From an uncultured Bacteroidota bacterium (GTDB taxonomy: Bacteria > Bacteroidota > Bacteroidia > 2-12-FULL-35-15): DNA of 64,000 nucleotides. The stretch lies in assembly GCA_903847205.1 (NCBI GenBank), contig CAINDA010000062.1, positions 81,573 to 145,572 on the forward strand, in the 5' to 3' direction. The notes beneath the pieces were generated by a model. The model was not told the DNA's origin. It saw only the letters and a list, made by a program, of their open reading frames with translations, and searched no databases. Of the stretch, positions 1 to 7,690 are shown in pieces (positions within the stretch are counted from its first letter, which is position 1; the number at the start of each line of letters is the position of its first letter). The position numbers were made by a program, and so were the translations under genes.

Positions 1-310
1 GCTGAACTGCATGCATATAAACCTGGTCAATGTCGGGTCTTTCCTCGCGGTCAACTTTTATACAGACAAAATGCGTATTCATAATTTCTGCGGCAGCTTC
101 GTCTTCAAATGTTTCATGTTCCATCACATGACACCAATGGCAGGCAGAGTAACCGATACTAATTAAAATAAGTTTGTCCTCCCGCTTTACTTTTTCAAGT
201 GTTTCATTATTCCAGGCATGCCAGTTTACCGGGTTATGCGCGTGCTGCAATAAATACGGACTAGTTTCATTAATGAGCACATTCGTATGTTTGGGTTTTC
301 CTATTTCCAT
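1..310 (-). CDS. Thioredoxin-domain protein, YyaL/SSP411 (DUF255) family, N-terminal part only
   Basis: The reverse complement reads from an ATG at 310 and stays open to the window edge, giving the first 103 residues. It begins [20 protein letters not shown] and contains the family hallmarks [11 protein letters not shown], a SACHWCHVM segment with a CxxC thioredoxin-like pair, and [13 protein letters not shown]. These match the N-terminal thioredoxin-fold domain of YyaL/spermatogenesis-associated protein 20-like proteins, which normally continue for about 600-700 residues with an (alpha/alpha)6 barrel similar to N-acylglucosamine epimerases. The biochemical role of the family is not firmly known. 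Only the C-terminal truncation by the window edge is unusual. Confidence 0.93.
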   Translation of the reverse strand, partial: MEIGKPKHTNVLINETSPYLLQHAHNPVNWHAWNNETLEKVKREDKLILISIGYSACHWCHVMEHETFEDEAAAEIMNTHFVCIKVDREERPDIDQVYMHAVQ

Positions 311-547
311 TTTAATTTAATTTGCATAAAGATATGAATCAATTTTTTGCTGACTCTCAGAGTATTTTAAAAGTGTAAAGCATTTTTCAAATCTCAACGA
401 TTGAATTAAAAAGGGGAATGAGTGTTTTCGTTATGAGATTTTCAAATAACTGAAAACAGGTCTATTTGTGAAGCACAGAATTAAATTTCGTAAATTCTAT
501 TGCACCTAATTAACAGAAGAGATAAAAAATATTCGAATATAAATCAG

Positions 548-1489
548 CTAAAACAGTTTCAGACTCAATATTTTTTCCGCAAGAACATTTGCAATTTTTT
601 CATTACTCTCAATTGTCCAGCCGGCAATATGCGGAGATAGCTGCACTTTATCGCTTTCAATCAAAGCCTTAAACGGCGCAGGAAGATTTACTTTATCAAT
701 ATTTTCAAATGATACAGCCTCGTATTCCAGTACATCTAGGCATGCGCCGGATACTTTTCCTGACTTTAAATTTTTTATCAAATCAGCAGTATTCAGGCAT
801 TTGCCGCGGGAGGTATTTATGATGTAAATATTTTTATTAAAGCGATTGATAAAGTCATCATTAATTAAATAATGGGTTTCAGCAGTTAAAGGAGTGTGCA
901 AACTAAGCACATCCGCTTCAGTGAAAATCTGTTCTAGCGAAGATTCAATAATTTTATCAGTTCCAAAATTATTTTTGTACTTATCATAAACCAATATTTT
1001 TACTCCGAATCCTTTTAAGCGCTCAGCAAGGGCATTGCCCATATTTCCGTACCCGATAATCCCAACAGTTTTTCCCATTAATTCAATACCGCGGTTTCTT
1101 TCACGTATCCATTTTCCTTCACGCACCTCTTTATCTGCTCTGTTTAAATTATTGAAAAGAGATAACAACATTCCTAAAGCATGTTCTGCCACTGCATCGC
1201 GGTTTCCTTCAGGAGCATGCAGACATTTTATTCCTTTGCTTTCAGCATAAGCAACATCAATATTTTCCATGCCTGCCCCGGCACGTGCAATAAATTTAAG
1301 ATTGGCGGCTTTATCAATAATTTCTTTTGTGATCTTTATTTTGCTTCGGATAATAATACCGTCATATAAATGAATGCTGTCAATGATTTCTTCTATCGTC
1401 CAATGATAATTCAAATCGCACGTATGTCCTGCTTTCTCGAGTGTTTCGCGAAGCAAGGGGTGATTTGAATCAATGAATAAAATTTTCAT
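548..1489 (-). CDS. D-isomer-specific 2-hydroxyacid dehydrogenase (phosphoglycerate dehydrogenase-like)
   Basis: A 313-residue NAD-dependent dehydrogenase of the SerA/hydroxyacid dehydrogenase family. Visible signatures are the Rossmann nucleotide-binding loop GYGNMG at residues 146-151, the substrate-domain segment ARAGAGMENID near 68-78, the NTSRG segment with the conserved catalytic arginine, and SPHIAG with the catalytic histidine near the C-terminus. The length fits the short form with only substrate- and nucleotide-binding domains. No C-terminal ACT domain is present, so serine feedback through ACT is not expected. It could be 3-phosphoglycerate dehydrogenase of serine synthesis, but a serC neighbour is not visible, so other 2-hydroxyacids remain possible. 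It appears to be transcribed alone. Confidence 0.88.
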   Translation of the reverse strand: MKILFIDSNHPLLRETLEKAGHTCDLNYHWTIEEIIDSIHLYDGIIIRSKIKITKEIIDKAANLKFIARAGAGMENIDVAYAESKGIKCLHAPEGNRDAVAEHALGMLLSLFNNLNRADKEVREGKWIRERNRGIELMGKTVGIIGYGNMGNALAERLKGFGVKILVYDKYKNNFGTDKIIESSLEQIFTEADVLSLHTPLTAETHYLINDDFINRFNKNIYIINTSRGKCLNTADLIKNLKSGKVSGACLDVLEYEAVSFENIDKVNLPAPFKALIESDKVQLSPHIAGWTIESNEKIANVLAEKILSLKLF

Positions 1490-1730
1490 TTATATAATCT
1501 GGGTTTATCTGTTCAGGATTTAGAGTGAGCAGATTTAGAAATTTGAAAAGTAATTATACTAAATCCAAAAAGATTTAAGTCGTTGTACATTAGAATATAG
1601 AACGAAGCGGAGAGATCGCAAACAGAGACAAAATAGCAGTAATAAAATAAGAACTGGAAACAGTTTTTAAAAATATCTGGGAGGATTTATAGTCCGAGAA
1701 AGCATCGAACCTTTCTTATTCATCAGGAAA

Positions 1731-2024
1731 TTATCTGATGCCGTTTTTTTTGTTTCTCTTTCTAGGTCCTGTTTTTGGCGCGCTAAATCCGTCTCCGTCC
1801 ACTCTTTTTCTGCCTCTGTCACTTCTCTTGTAAGATGTTCCATTGTCTTTAATGTTCGGATCATTCTGCGATTTGCCAAAATGGTTCATTTGCTTGTGCG
1901 ATCTTGATCCGCCGTGAAATACGCGCGAAAAGAAGCTTCCTGATTTTTCACTGCCGCCTGCCTGCGAATAAGATAAAGTTGATATCCCGACAAAACAAAG
2001 CGCTAACAATAGATTTTTTTTCAT
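1731..2024 (-). CDS. Small secreted basic protein of unknown function
   Basis: The start is placed at the ATG at 2024, giving 97 residues beginning MKKNLLLALCFVGISTLSYS, a clear Sec signal peptide. A longer reading from 2060 would put 12 residues ahead of the signal and is less likely. After the signal the protein is rich in Gly, Ser, Lys and Arg (SGSFFSRVFHGGSRSHKQ, KTGPRKRNKKNG) and has no domain I recognise. It is probably a short, unstructured, exported basic peptide. It sits between the dehydrogenase and the M1 peptidase, all on the minus strand, but the gaps of about 190-240 bp argue against tight co-transcription. Confidence 0.6.
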   Translation of the reverse strand: MKKNLLLALCFVGISTLSYSQAGGSEKSGSFFSRVFHGGSRSHKQMNHFGKSQNDPNIKDNGTSYKRSDRGRKRVDGDGFSAPKTGPRKRNKKNGIR

Positions 2025-2217
2025 GAATACAAGTTTAGGAAAAAAAAACTTGAGAACCACACATTTTAAAAAAATGTTGAAAATATTTTAAAAAAAATTA
2101 AAATGTGGCCTGATTTATTTTTTTTCTAAAATTAATGATGCAGAAAATTCTTACAATAAGCACTTAACATATCAAAATTAAATCAATGCAAAAAACAGCT
2201 TAAAAGCCTTACGCTGC

Positions 2218-3942
2218 TTACTTCCCGACTTTCTGGCTTTCATATATCCGTCGCAATTTTTTGTTCTTTTTAATTCCGAATAATGCTTTGCGGTCATTAA
2301 AGTAAATGGCTGAAGAAATATTCTGCCCTTCCGGAAGTTTTAATTTCTTCACCTGCACATCCGGAAATATTTCATACGTTTTTTCAAGCCCCTCATATTT
2401 TAATGGAATACTTAATTTGTTAAACCCTTCAGAAACCTCTGTCCATCTATAATACGTGGTTCCATCTGAACAATATTGATATTCCAGAAATGGTACTTTA
2501 TTATTATTGAGATATTGTTCAAAAAACCAGCTGTAATCTTTTCCGGTTTTTCTGTTTACAATTTCAATAAAAGCAGTTGTGCCGGTTACTTTTAATTTAT
2601 TTTCATTATAAAAAGTTTTTAAAATGGAAAAAAACACAGTGTCATTGTTAATATTGTTTCTTAAAGAATGCAGCATCCATGCACTCTTTACATAAACATC
2701 TCCGTCGTGATAATCAAAATATCTTCTTCCGACCGGACCGACTATAGGCAGCTTATTTTTGATTTCCAACCGATAAAAAAACAGGTGGTTAAATGCAATA
2801 TTTGAATTGTATTCTTTTTCAAGATAAAGATATTCTCCATACGTTGTAATTCCTTCCTGCAGCCATACATCTGCCAGATCAGCTGCTGTAACAGCATTTC
2901 CAAACCATTCATGCCCGCTTTCATGAAGAATAATATAGTCATCCTTCTCTGTGATATCATTCCTGTATCCGTTTCCGTAGGCAATTGCAGTTTGATGCTC
3001 CATACCGGCATACGGCGATTCCACAAGTTTAAAACCATCGTTGTACCAGGAATATTCGCCGTATAATTCTTCATATGCTTTTATGTGTTTCTTTACCTGC
3101 GGGAGATGAGCCGCTGCTTTTTCAGCATTTGGTTTAAGAACATAATAACTGATGTTGAGTTTTTTCCCATTGATTCCGGTATAGGAATCATCCAGCCGGA
3201 CAAAATTCCCGACATAAAAAGTTATATCATATAAATTGATCGGGTAGCTCACCTTCCAATTAAATGACTGCGAATTTTGCTTTTTTTCAGCACCAGTAAA
3301 AATGCCGTTGGAAACTACAAACAATGTTGTATCAGGAATTGTAAATCGCATACGGGCACTGTCGGGCTCATCAGAAGTATGATCCTTGCAAGGGAACCAA
3401 ATACTTGCTCCTTCGGTTTCGCAGACTACACCGGCCCAGTCATTTTTCTGTTTATCTTTTTTCCATACGAGTCCGCCTACCCATGGCGGTTTACTGGATA
3501 TAATTGGTTTGCCGTGATATTTTATATCAACGCTGAAAGCCTCTCCTTTTTTCAGCCGCTGAGGCAGTTTAATAAACACACCCCTGTATTTTCTGGAATA
3601 ATTTAAACTTTGTCCTTCTCGCGATTTCCATCGCAGTTCATCAATAATAAACGGCTGGTCAAGATCCAATTGTATTGAATCAATATCATTCAGAGCCTTC
3701 GCCCTTACTTCCACCCAGCCGCCTAATGTTTTATCCAGTGGATTTATGTTTATATCAAGATCATAAAAAGTAACATCGAAATTTTTTCGTATCGGCGTAT
3801 TTTCTCCAAGCAGAATTATTTCCTTACTGAACTTCGGGTATTTTCCGGCTCTTCCGGGATTATGAACTTTAAAATGAATTCCCATCAACCCGCAGGAACT
3901 CAAAAATACTGACAATGGGAATAAAAATTTTAATTGTTTCAT
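2218..3942 (-). CDS. M1 family zinc aminopeptidase, predicted lipoprotein
   Basis: A 574-residue gluzincin metallopeptidase. The zinc site HESGHEW starts at residue 340 (HExxH at 340-344) and is followed 18 residues later by the third ligand Glu363, the HExxH-x18-E pattern of M1 enzymes. YAGMEHQ near 321-327 corresponds to the GAMEN-type exopeptidase motif that binds the substrate N-terminus. A short signal ends in a lipobox-like LSSC with Cys17, so the protein is probably a lipid-anchored periplasmic or outer-membrane enzyme that trims peptides. The length is typical of short bacterial M1 enzymes lacking the large C-terminal helical domain. It is divergent from the acyl-CoA genes across a 348-bp spacer. 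Confidence 0.92.
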   Translation of the reverse strand: MKQLKFLFPLSVFLSSCGLMGIHFKVHNPGRAGKYPKFSKEIILLGENTPIRKNFDVTFYDLDININPLDKTLGGWVEVRAKALNDIDSIQLDLDQPFIIDELRWKSREGQSLNYSRKYRGVFIKLPQRLKKGEAFSVDIKYHGKPIISSKPPWVGGLVWKKDKQKNDWAGVVCETEGASIWFPCKDHTSDEPDSARMRFTIPDTTLFVVSNGIFTGAEKKQNSQSFNWKVSYPINLYDITFYVGNFVRLDDSYTGINGKKLNISYYVLKPNAEKAAAHLPQVKKHIKAYEELYGEYSWYNDGFKLVESPYAGMEHQTAIAYGNGYRNDITEKDDYIILHESGHEWFGNAVTAADLADVWLQEGITTYGEYLYLEKEYNSNIAFNHLFFYRLEIKNKLPIVGPVGRRYFDYHDGDVYVKSAWMLHSLRNNINNDTVFFSILKTFYNENKLKVTGTTAFIEIVNRKTGKDYSWFFEQYLNNNKVPFLEYQYCSDGTTYYRWTEVSEGFNKLSIPLKYEGLEKTYEIFPDVQVKKLKLPEGQNISSAIYFNDRKALFGIKKNKKLRRIYESQKVGK

Positions 3943-4290
3943 AATTAAATTATAGAAATTTATAAAACCAGCACAGAAATATTGATTGCTGTTTTTGCCA
4001 ATGAATAAAGGGACTTTAGGCAGTCTGCTGAAAACTGAAAATTCTTCTTAAAAAGTCCTCTTTAAAAAAATAAAAGAAATCGTTTTAATTTTATTTGCTG
4101 AGAATTTTGATACTTTTATTGCTTATAAAAGTAGGCAAAATAATACTGAGAATAATGCCCCTTTATAAATAACGGATTTGATAATTGCGGCATACAGGAT
4201 TAAGTGAAACTTATGAGAGCTGGTTTAAGTTTACACTGCCTGCATCAATCAGACGCAAAATTGTGAAAGAAATAATTTAATCTTTTAACT
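3943..4290. other. Divergent intergenic region without a gene
   Basis: This 348-bp AT-rich spacer separates the minus-strand M1 peptidase from the plus-strand CoA-transferase and must hold both promoters. No convincing TAnnTTTG box is seen on either strand. The only clear structure is the perfect inverted repeat at 4111-4133, listed separately. No open frame with coding character is present. Confidence 0.6.
4111..4133. promoter_or_regulatory. Perfect 9-bp inverted repeat, candidate operator
   Basis: The arm TACTTTTAT and its exact complement ATAAAAGTA flank a 5-nt spacer TGCTT. It lies roughly midway between two divergent genes, and no T-run follows, so a terminator is unlikely. A dimeric repressor site for one or both genes is an inference from symmetry and position only. 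Confidence 0.4.
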
Positions 4291-5448
4291 GTGAAAAAAA
4301 AACCTTTAACCGGCGTTAAAATTTTAGATTTAACACGTCTTCTTCCCGGCCCGATGTGTACGCTTCATTTAGCCGATATGGGAGCTGATGTGCTCAAGAT
4401 TGAAGAACCTTCAATCGGTGATTACGCACGCTGGATGCCTCCGATGCAAAATACAAATTCAACTTTTTTTAACGCCGTAAACCGCAATAAACGTTCAGCA
4501 GCCATTGATCTTACAAAAGATGAAGGCCGCAAAATATTTTTAAAATTAGCCGCTCATGCAGATATAATTGTTGAAAGCTTCCGCCCCGGCGTAGTAAATA
4601 AGCTAGGAATAGATTACGATACACTCAAAAAAATAAATCCAAAATTGATTTACTGCTCCATCACTGGTTACGGCCAGACAGGCCCCTACCGCAATAAAGC
4701 AGGCCATGATATTAATTACTGCGCTTATACAGGGGTGCTCGACCGCAAAGGAGCATTTCCTTTTATTCCAAATTTTCAGATTGCCGATATTGCTGGAGGT
4801 TCATTGAATGCAGCAATGGGAATACTTGCTGCGCTTGTGCAGCAGAAAATTACAGGCGAAGGGCAGTATATTGATGTATCAATTATGGATGGAATCCTTG
4901 CGCATACAATAACCTCCTTAGCACAGGTAAACAATGATGACATGGGATTTTTAACTGGGTCCCTCCCCTGCTATTCGACGTATGAAACATCCGATAAAAA
5001 ATTTATTGCACTCGGCGCGCTGGAATTTAAATTCTGGGAACGTTTCTGCAAAGCTGTTGATAGAGCTGATCTGATACCTTTTCACATGCCGGAGGAAGAA
5101 GAAGCTCCTAAAGTATTTGCTGAAACTGCAGCAATTTTTAAAAGTAATACAAGGCAATATTGGACTGATAAATTTAATGACATCGACTGCTGTGTATCGC
5201 CGGTTCTTTCATTAAAAGAAAGCCTGGATAATTCACAGGTAAAGGCAAGAAGCATGATTGAGATAAATAAATATCCCAATGAAGGTGATGTGATACAGTT
5301 TGCACTGCCTCTTAAATTCAGCAGTTTTCAGTTCGAAGCTTCAATGCCTCCGCCGCTTCTCGGTGAGCATACAGAACAGGAGCTGCTGGCCGCAGGCTGT
5401 TCAAAAATAGAAATTGAACAATTAAGAGATGCCGGGATTATTTTATAA
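4291..5448 (+). CDS. Family III CoA-transferase / alpha-methylacyl-CoA racemase-like protein
   Basis: A 385-residue CaiB/BaiF-family protein using a GTG start. The N-terminus has the family signature LDLTRLLPGPMCTLHLADMG followed by GADVLKIEEP, a CoA-binding Rossmann-type segment. AGHDINY around His139 and IADIAGG with Asp166 match the catalytic His/Asp region of alpha-methylacyl-CoA racemase. Asp166 is also where CoA-transferases of this family carry their catalytic aspartate. The product probably epimerises 2-methylacyl-CoA or moves CoA between acids in the cytoplasm. The following acyl-CoA dehydrogenase is in the same orientation, 257 bp away, so a shared role in branched-chain acyl-CoA oxidation is likely, but co-transcription is uncertain because a repeat element lies between them. 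Confidence 0.88.
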   Translation: MKKKPLTGVKILDLTRLLPGPMCTLHLADMGADVLKIEEPSIGDYARWMPPMQNTNSTFFNAVNRNKRSAAIDLTKDEGRKIFLKLAAHADIIVESFRPGVVNKLGIDYDTLKKINPKLIYCSITGYGQTGPYRNKAGHDINYCAYTGVLDRKGAFPFIPNFQIADIAGGSLNAAMGILAALVQQKITGEGQYIDVSIMDGILAHTITSLAQVNNDDMGFLTGSLPCYSTYETSDKKFIALGALEFKFWERFCKAVDRADLIPFHMPEEEEAPKVFAETAAIFKSNTRQYWTDKFNDIDCCVSPVLSLKESLDNSQVKARSMIEINKYPNEGDVIQFALPLKFSSFQFEASMPPPLLGEHTEQELLAAGCSKIEIEQLRDAGIIL

Positions 5449-5457
5449 ATTTGGACG

Positions 5458-5560
5458 TGTCCCCCGATAAAAATCTGGGGGGCCGGGCTATCCGCTGCAA
5501 TCTTTTTTTCGAAATAAAAAAAGGATTTCCGCTGCTATCCCTCACGCAAAAGAGCGTTAC
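5458..5560. repeat. Dispersed intergenic repeat with internal hairpins
   Basis: This segment starts with a strong hairpin (CCCCCGAT...ATCTGGGGG). It continues with GGGCTATCCGCTGCAATC, a T-run, TCGAAA, an A-run, and GGATTTCCGCTGCTATCCC. The inner part is an imperfect palindrome whose two sides both end in a CCGCTGC/GCTATCC-type block. From memory it resembles abundant intergenic repeats of Bacteroidota genomes, but I cannot search. A 13-nt core (GCTATCCGCTGCA) recurs on the minus strand at 17572-17585. Confidence 0.55.
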
Positions 5561-5705
5561 CTAATCAAAATATTTTCGGAACGAATTGCTTTGAATGAAA
5601 AAGAATATTTAACAAATAATAATTACTAATCAATTAACAAACCTCACCTGCTTCCTTCTCACTTAGAAGAAGAAACAAAGAGAGAGGTTAAACACAAACA
5701 AAATT

Positions 5706-6845
5706 ATGATACCACGTACACTATTTACCGAAGAGCATGAAATGCTTAGAATTGCAGTAAGAGATTTTTTCCTGAAAGAAATTGTTCCGCATCATGATCA
5801 GTGGGAGAAGGAAGGACAAATTTCCCGTGAAGCATGGCTGAAGGCCGGCGAAATGGGTATTCTTTGTCCATGTGCACCGGTTGAATACGGCGGCTCAGGA
5901 TCTGATTTTCTTTACAGCACTGTGATCATTGAAGAGCTTTCAAAAACTGGCTGTTCAGGCCCCGGATTCTTTCTGCATTCGGATATTGTTGCTCCTTATA
6001 TTTTACATTACGGAACTGAAGAACAGAAAAAAACATGGATTCCGAAAATGATAAGCGGTGAGGTTATCACTGCTATTGCTATGAGCGAGCCTGCTGCCGG
6101 CAGCGATTTGCAGGGAATAAAAACCACAGCTGTTAAACAGGGAGATCATTATTTAGTAAACGGTTCAAAAACATTTATTACCAACGGCTACATGAGCGAT
6201 ATGGCTATTGTAGTTGTAAAAACCGATCCTGCTGCTGGTGCAAAAGGAACCAGCTTACTAATAATGGATACCAGCATGAAGGGCTATACTAAAGGCAATC
6301 CATTGAAAAAAATCGGCATGAAAGCACAGGACACCTGTGAATTATTTTTTGATAATGTAAAGGTGCCTCTCACAAATTTATTAGGCAAGGAAGGTGCTGG
6401 ATTTAATTACCTAATGCAGGAACTTCCGCAGGAAAGACTCCTGGTAGGCATTATGGCTATTGCAACTGCTGAAACTGCTATCGAAAAAACTATTCAATAT
6501 ACCAAAGAGCGCATTGCTTTCGGCAAGCCGATTGCTTCTTTTCAGAATACGCGTTTCAGGCTTGCAGAGCTGATTACAGAAACACAGATCGGCAGAGTGT
6601 TTGTTGATAAATGTATAGAACTGCATTTGAAAAATGAATTAGATGTGCCCACTGCAGCCATGCTAAAATATGCAATGACTGAACTGCAATGCAAAGTGGT
6701 TGATGAATGCCTTCAGTTCCACGGCGGTTACGGATATGTTTGGGAATATTGGATTGCGCGCGCTTATGCGGACAGCAGGGTGCAAAAAATTTATGCAGGT
6801 GCCAATGAGATTATGAAAGAAATTATTGCAAGAGCTAATATTTAA
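5706..6845 (+). CDS. Acyl-CoA dehydrogenase, LCAD/isovaleryl-CoA dehydrogenase-like
   Basis: A 379-residue FAD-dependent acyl-CoA dehydrogenase catalysing alpha,beta-oxidation of an acyl-CoA with transfer of electrons to ETF. Visible signatures are AMSEPAAGSDLQGIKT (residues 125-140), NGSKTFITNG (152-161) and the C-terminal FHGGYGYVWEYWIARAYAD. The usual C-terminal catalytic Glu of YEGT-type enzymes is absent: here the segment reads IYAGANEIMKEIIAR. Instead MQELPQERLL (237-246) carries Glu243 in the place used by LCAD and isovaleryl-CoA dehydrogenase. This suggests long or branched acyl substrates, matching the racemase-like gene upstream. Length is standard. A hairpin terminator follows the stop. 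Confidence 0.93.
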   Translation: MIPRTLFTEEHEMLRIAVRDFFLKEIVPHHDQWEKEGQISREAWLKAGEMGILCPCAPVEYGGSGSDFLYSTVIIEELSKTGCSGPGFFLHSDIVAPYILHYGTEEQKKTWIPKMISGEVITAIAMSEPAAGSDLQGIKTTAVKQGDHYLVNGSKTFITNGYMSDMAIVVVKTDPAAGAKGTSLLIMDTSMKGYTKGNPLKKIGMKAQDTCELFFDNVKVPLTNLLGKEGAGFNYLMQELPQERLLVGIMAIATAETAIEKTIQYTKERIAFGKPIASFQNTRFRLAELITETQIGRVFVDKCIELHLKNELDVPTAAMLKYAMTELQCKVVDECLQFHGGYGYVWEYWIARAYADSRVQKIYAGANEIMKEIIARANI

Positions 6846-6875
6846 ACTGCTGGAAGAAAATTTATATGTAATATT

Positions 6876-6903
6876 ATGCCTCTCGGCTTTTGCCGAGAGG
6901 CAT
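6876..6903 (+). terminator. Hairpin terminator after the acyl-CoA dehydrogenase
   Basis: ATGCCTCTCGGC and its exact complement GCCGAGAGGCAT flank a 4-nt TTTT loop and are followed by CTTTTC. It starts about 30 nt after the stop codon. Confidence 0.75.
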
Positions 6904-7044
6904 CTTTTCAATCAAGGGTTATATCATTAAATAAACAGATAACTTTTGAAGAGTCGGCGATAACACATTGCAGTTGTTTTCAATTGGAAATGTTAAAGCA
7001 GGAGTACCTAAGTAAGTAATTAATTAAATTTTAAACTTCCATAA

Positions 7045-7662
7045 ATGAAAATCATTTTGTTCTTCATTATTTTTTTTCCTGCATCTATAAATCTTTTTAA
7101 GCACAGCGTTAACAGAGAAAACATAGCAGCAAAAAAATATAAAACCATTCCCTCTAAAGAGACTCTTGATGCTACTGACAGAAAAAATAAAGAAGCAGTT
7201 ATTATTTCAGCTGAGACACTGAGAATAAAAGAGACTAAAAAAACTTCAAACTCAACACACAAAAAAGAGTATTTCAAACTTTTAAATGCAGCCTCTGAAA
7301 GTTGGTCAGCAGGTGCAGCAAACGGGGGAAGCGGAATTGACTATTCTTTTAAAATAAAAATAAAAACTCCAGATAAAATTGTTTTTGACTCCGCTTGGAT
7401 TAGCGGTAAAGCATACAGCATTTATATTACAAAAAAAACAAAAACTGTTTCAAGCCAGCCGATTAAGTATGTCAATGGAGATACGATCACATTAAAGGTT
7501 TCCGATATTCATTCTGCTAAAATTAAAAATAATAACCCGGCAAATAATAATCCGCCTATAAATTATAAAGGCGCTGCATTAATCGCCTATTCAGTTAATG
7601 GAATCAGGGAATACTTTATTGTAAAAGAAATTAAAAAACAAAAATCAATTAATCGTCAGTAG
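7045..7662 (+). CDS. Exported protein of unknown function
   Basis: A 205-residue protein beginning MKIILFFIIFFPASINLF, a hydrophobic N-terminal segment that could be a signal peptide or anchor. The middle is Lys/Thr-rich and low in complexity (residues about 25-75). The remainder alternates polar and hydrophobic residues (YSFKIKIKTPDKIVFDSAWI, YVNGDTITLKVSDI), which looks like a beta-rich fold. It ends with YSVNGIREYFIVKEIKK. I do not recognise a family. It lies 28 bp before the Asp-box T9SS protein in the same orientation, so the two are probably co-transcribed and may work together at the cell surface. Confidence 0.7.
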   Translation: MKIILFFIIFFPASINLFKHSVNRENIAAKKYKTIPSKETLDATDRKNKEAVIISAETLRIKETKKTSNSTHKKEYFKLLNAASESWSAGAANGGSGIDYSFKIKIKTPDKIVFDSAWISGKAYSIYITKKTKTVSSQPIKYVNGDTITLKVSDIHSAKIKNNNPANNNPPINYKGAALIAYSVNGIREYFIVKEIKKQKSINRQ

Positions 7663-7690
7663 TTAATTAAACAATTCTAAAAATTGAAAA

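Noticed and set aside
1667..1879. Minus-strand open frame of 70 codons overlapping the small secreted protein
   Set aside because: Another frame of the same region; highly charged with no signal peptide, while the alternative frame has a clear one.
5640..5690. Imperfect hairpin just upstream of the acyl-CoA dehydrogenase as a riboswitch or attenuator
   Set aside because: Pairing between AACCTC and GAGGTT is short and interrupted, and no known riboswitch core is recognisable.
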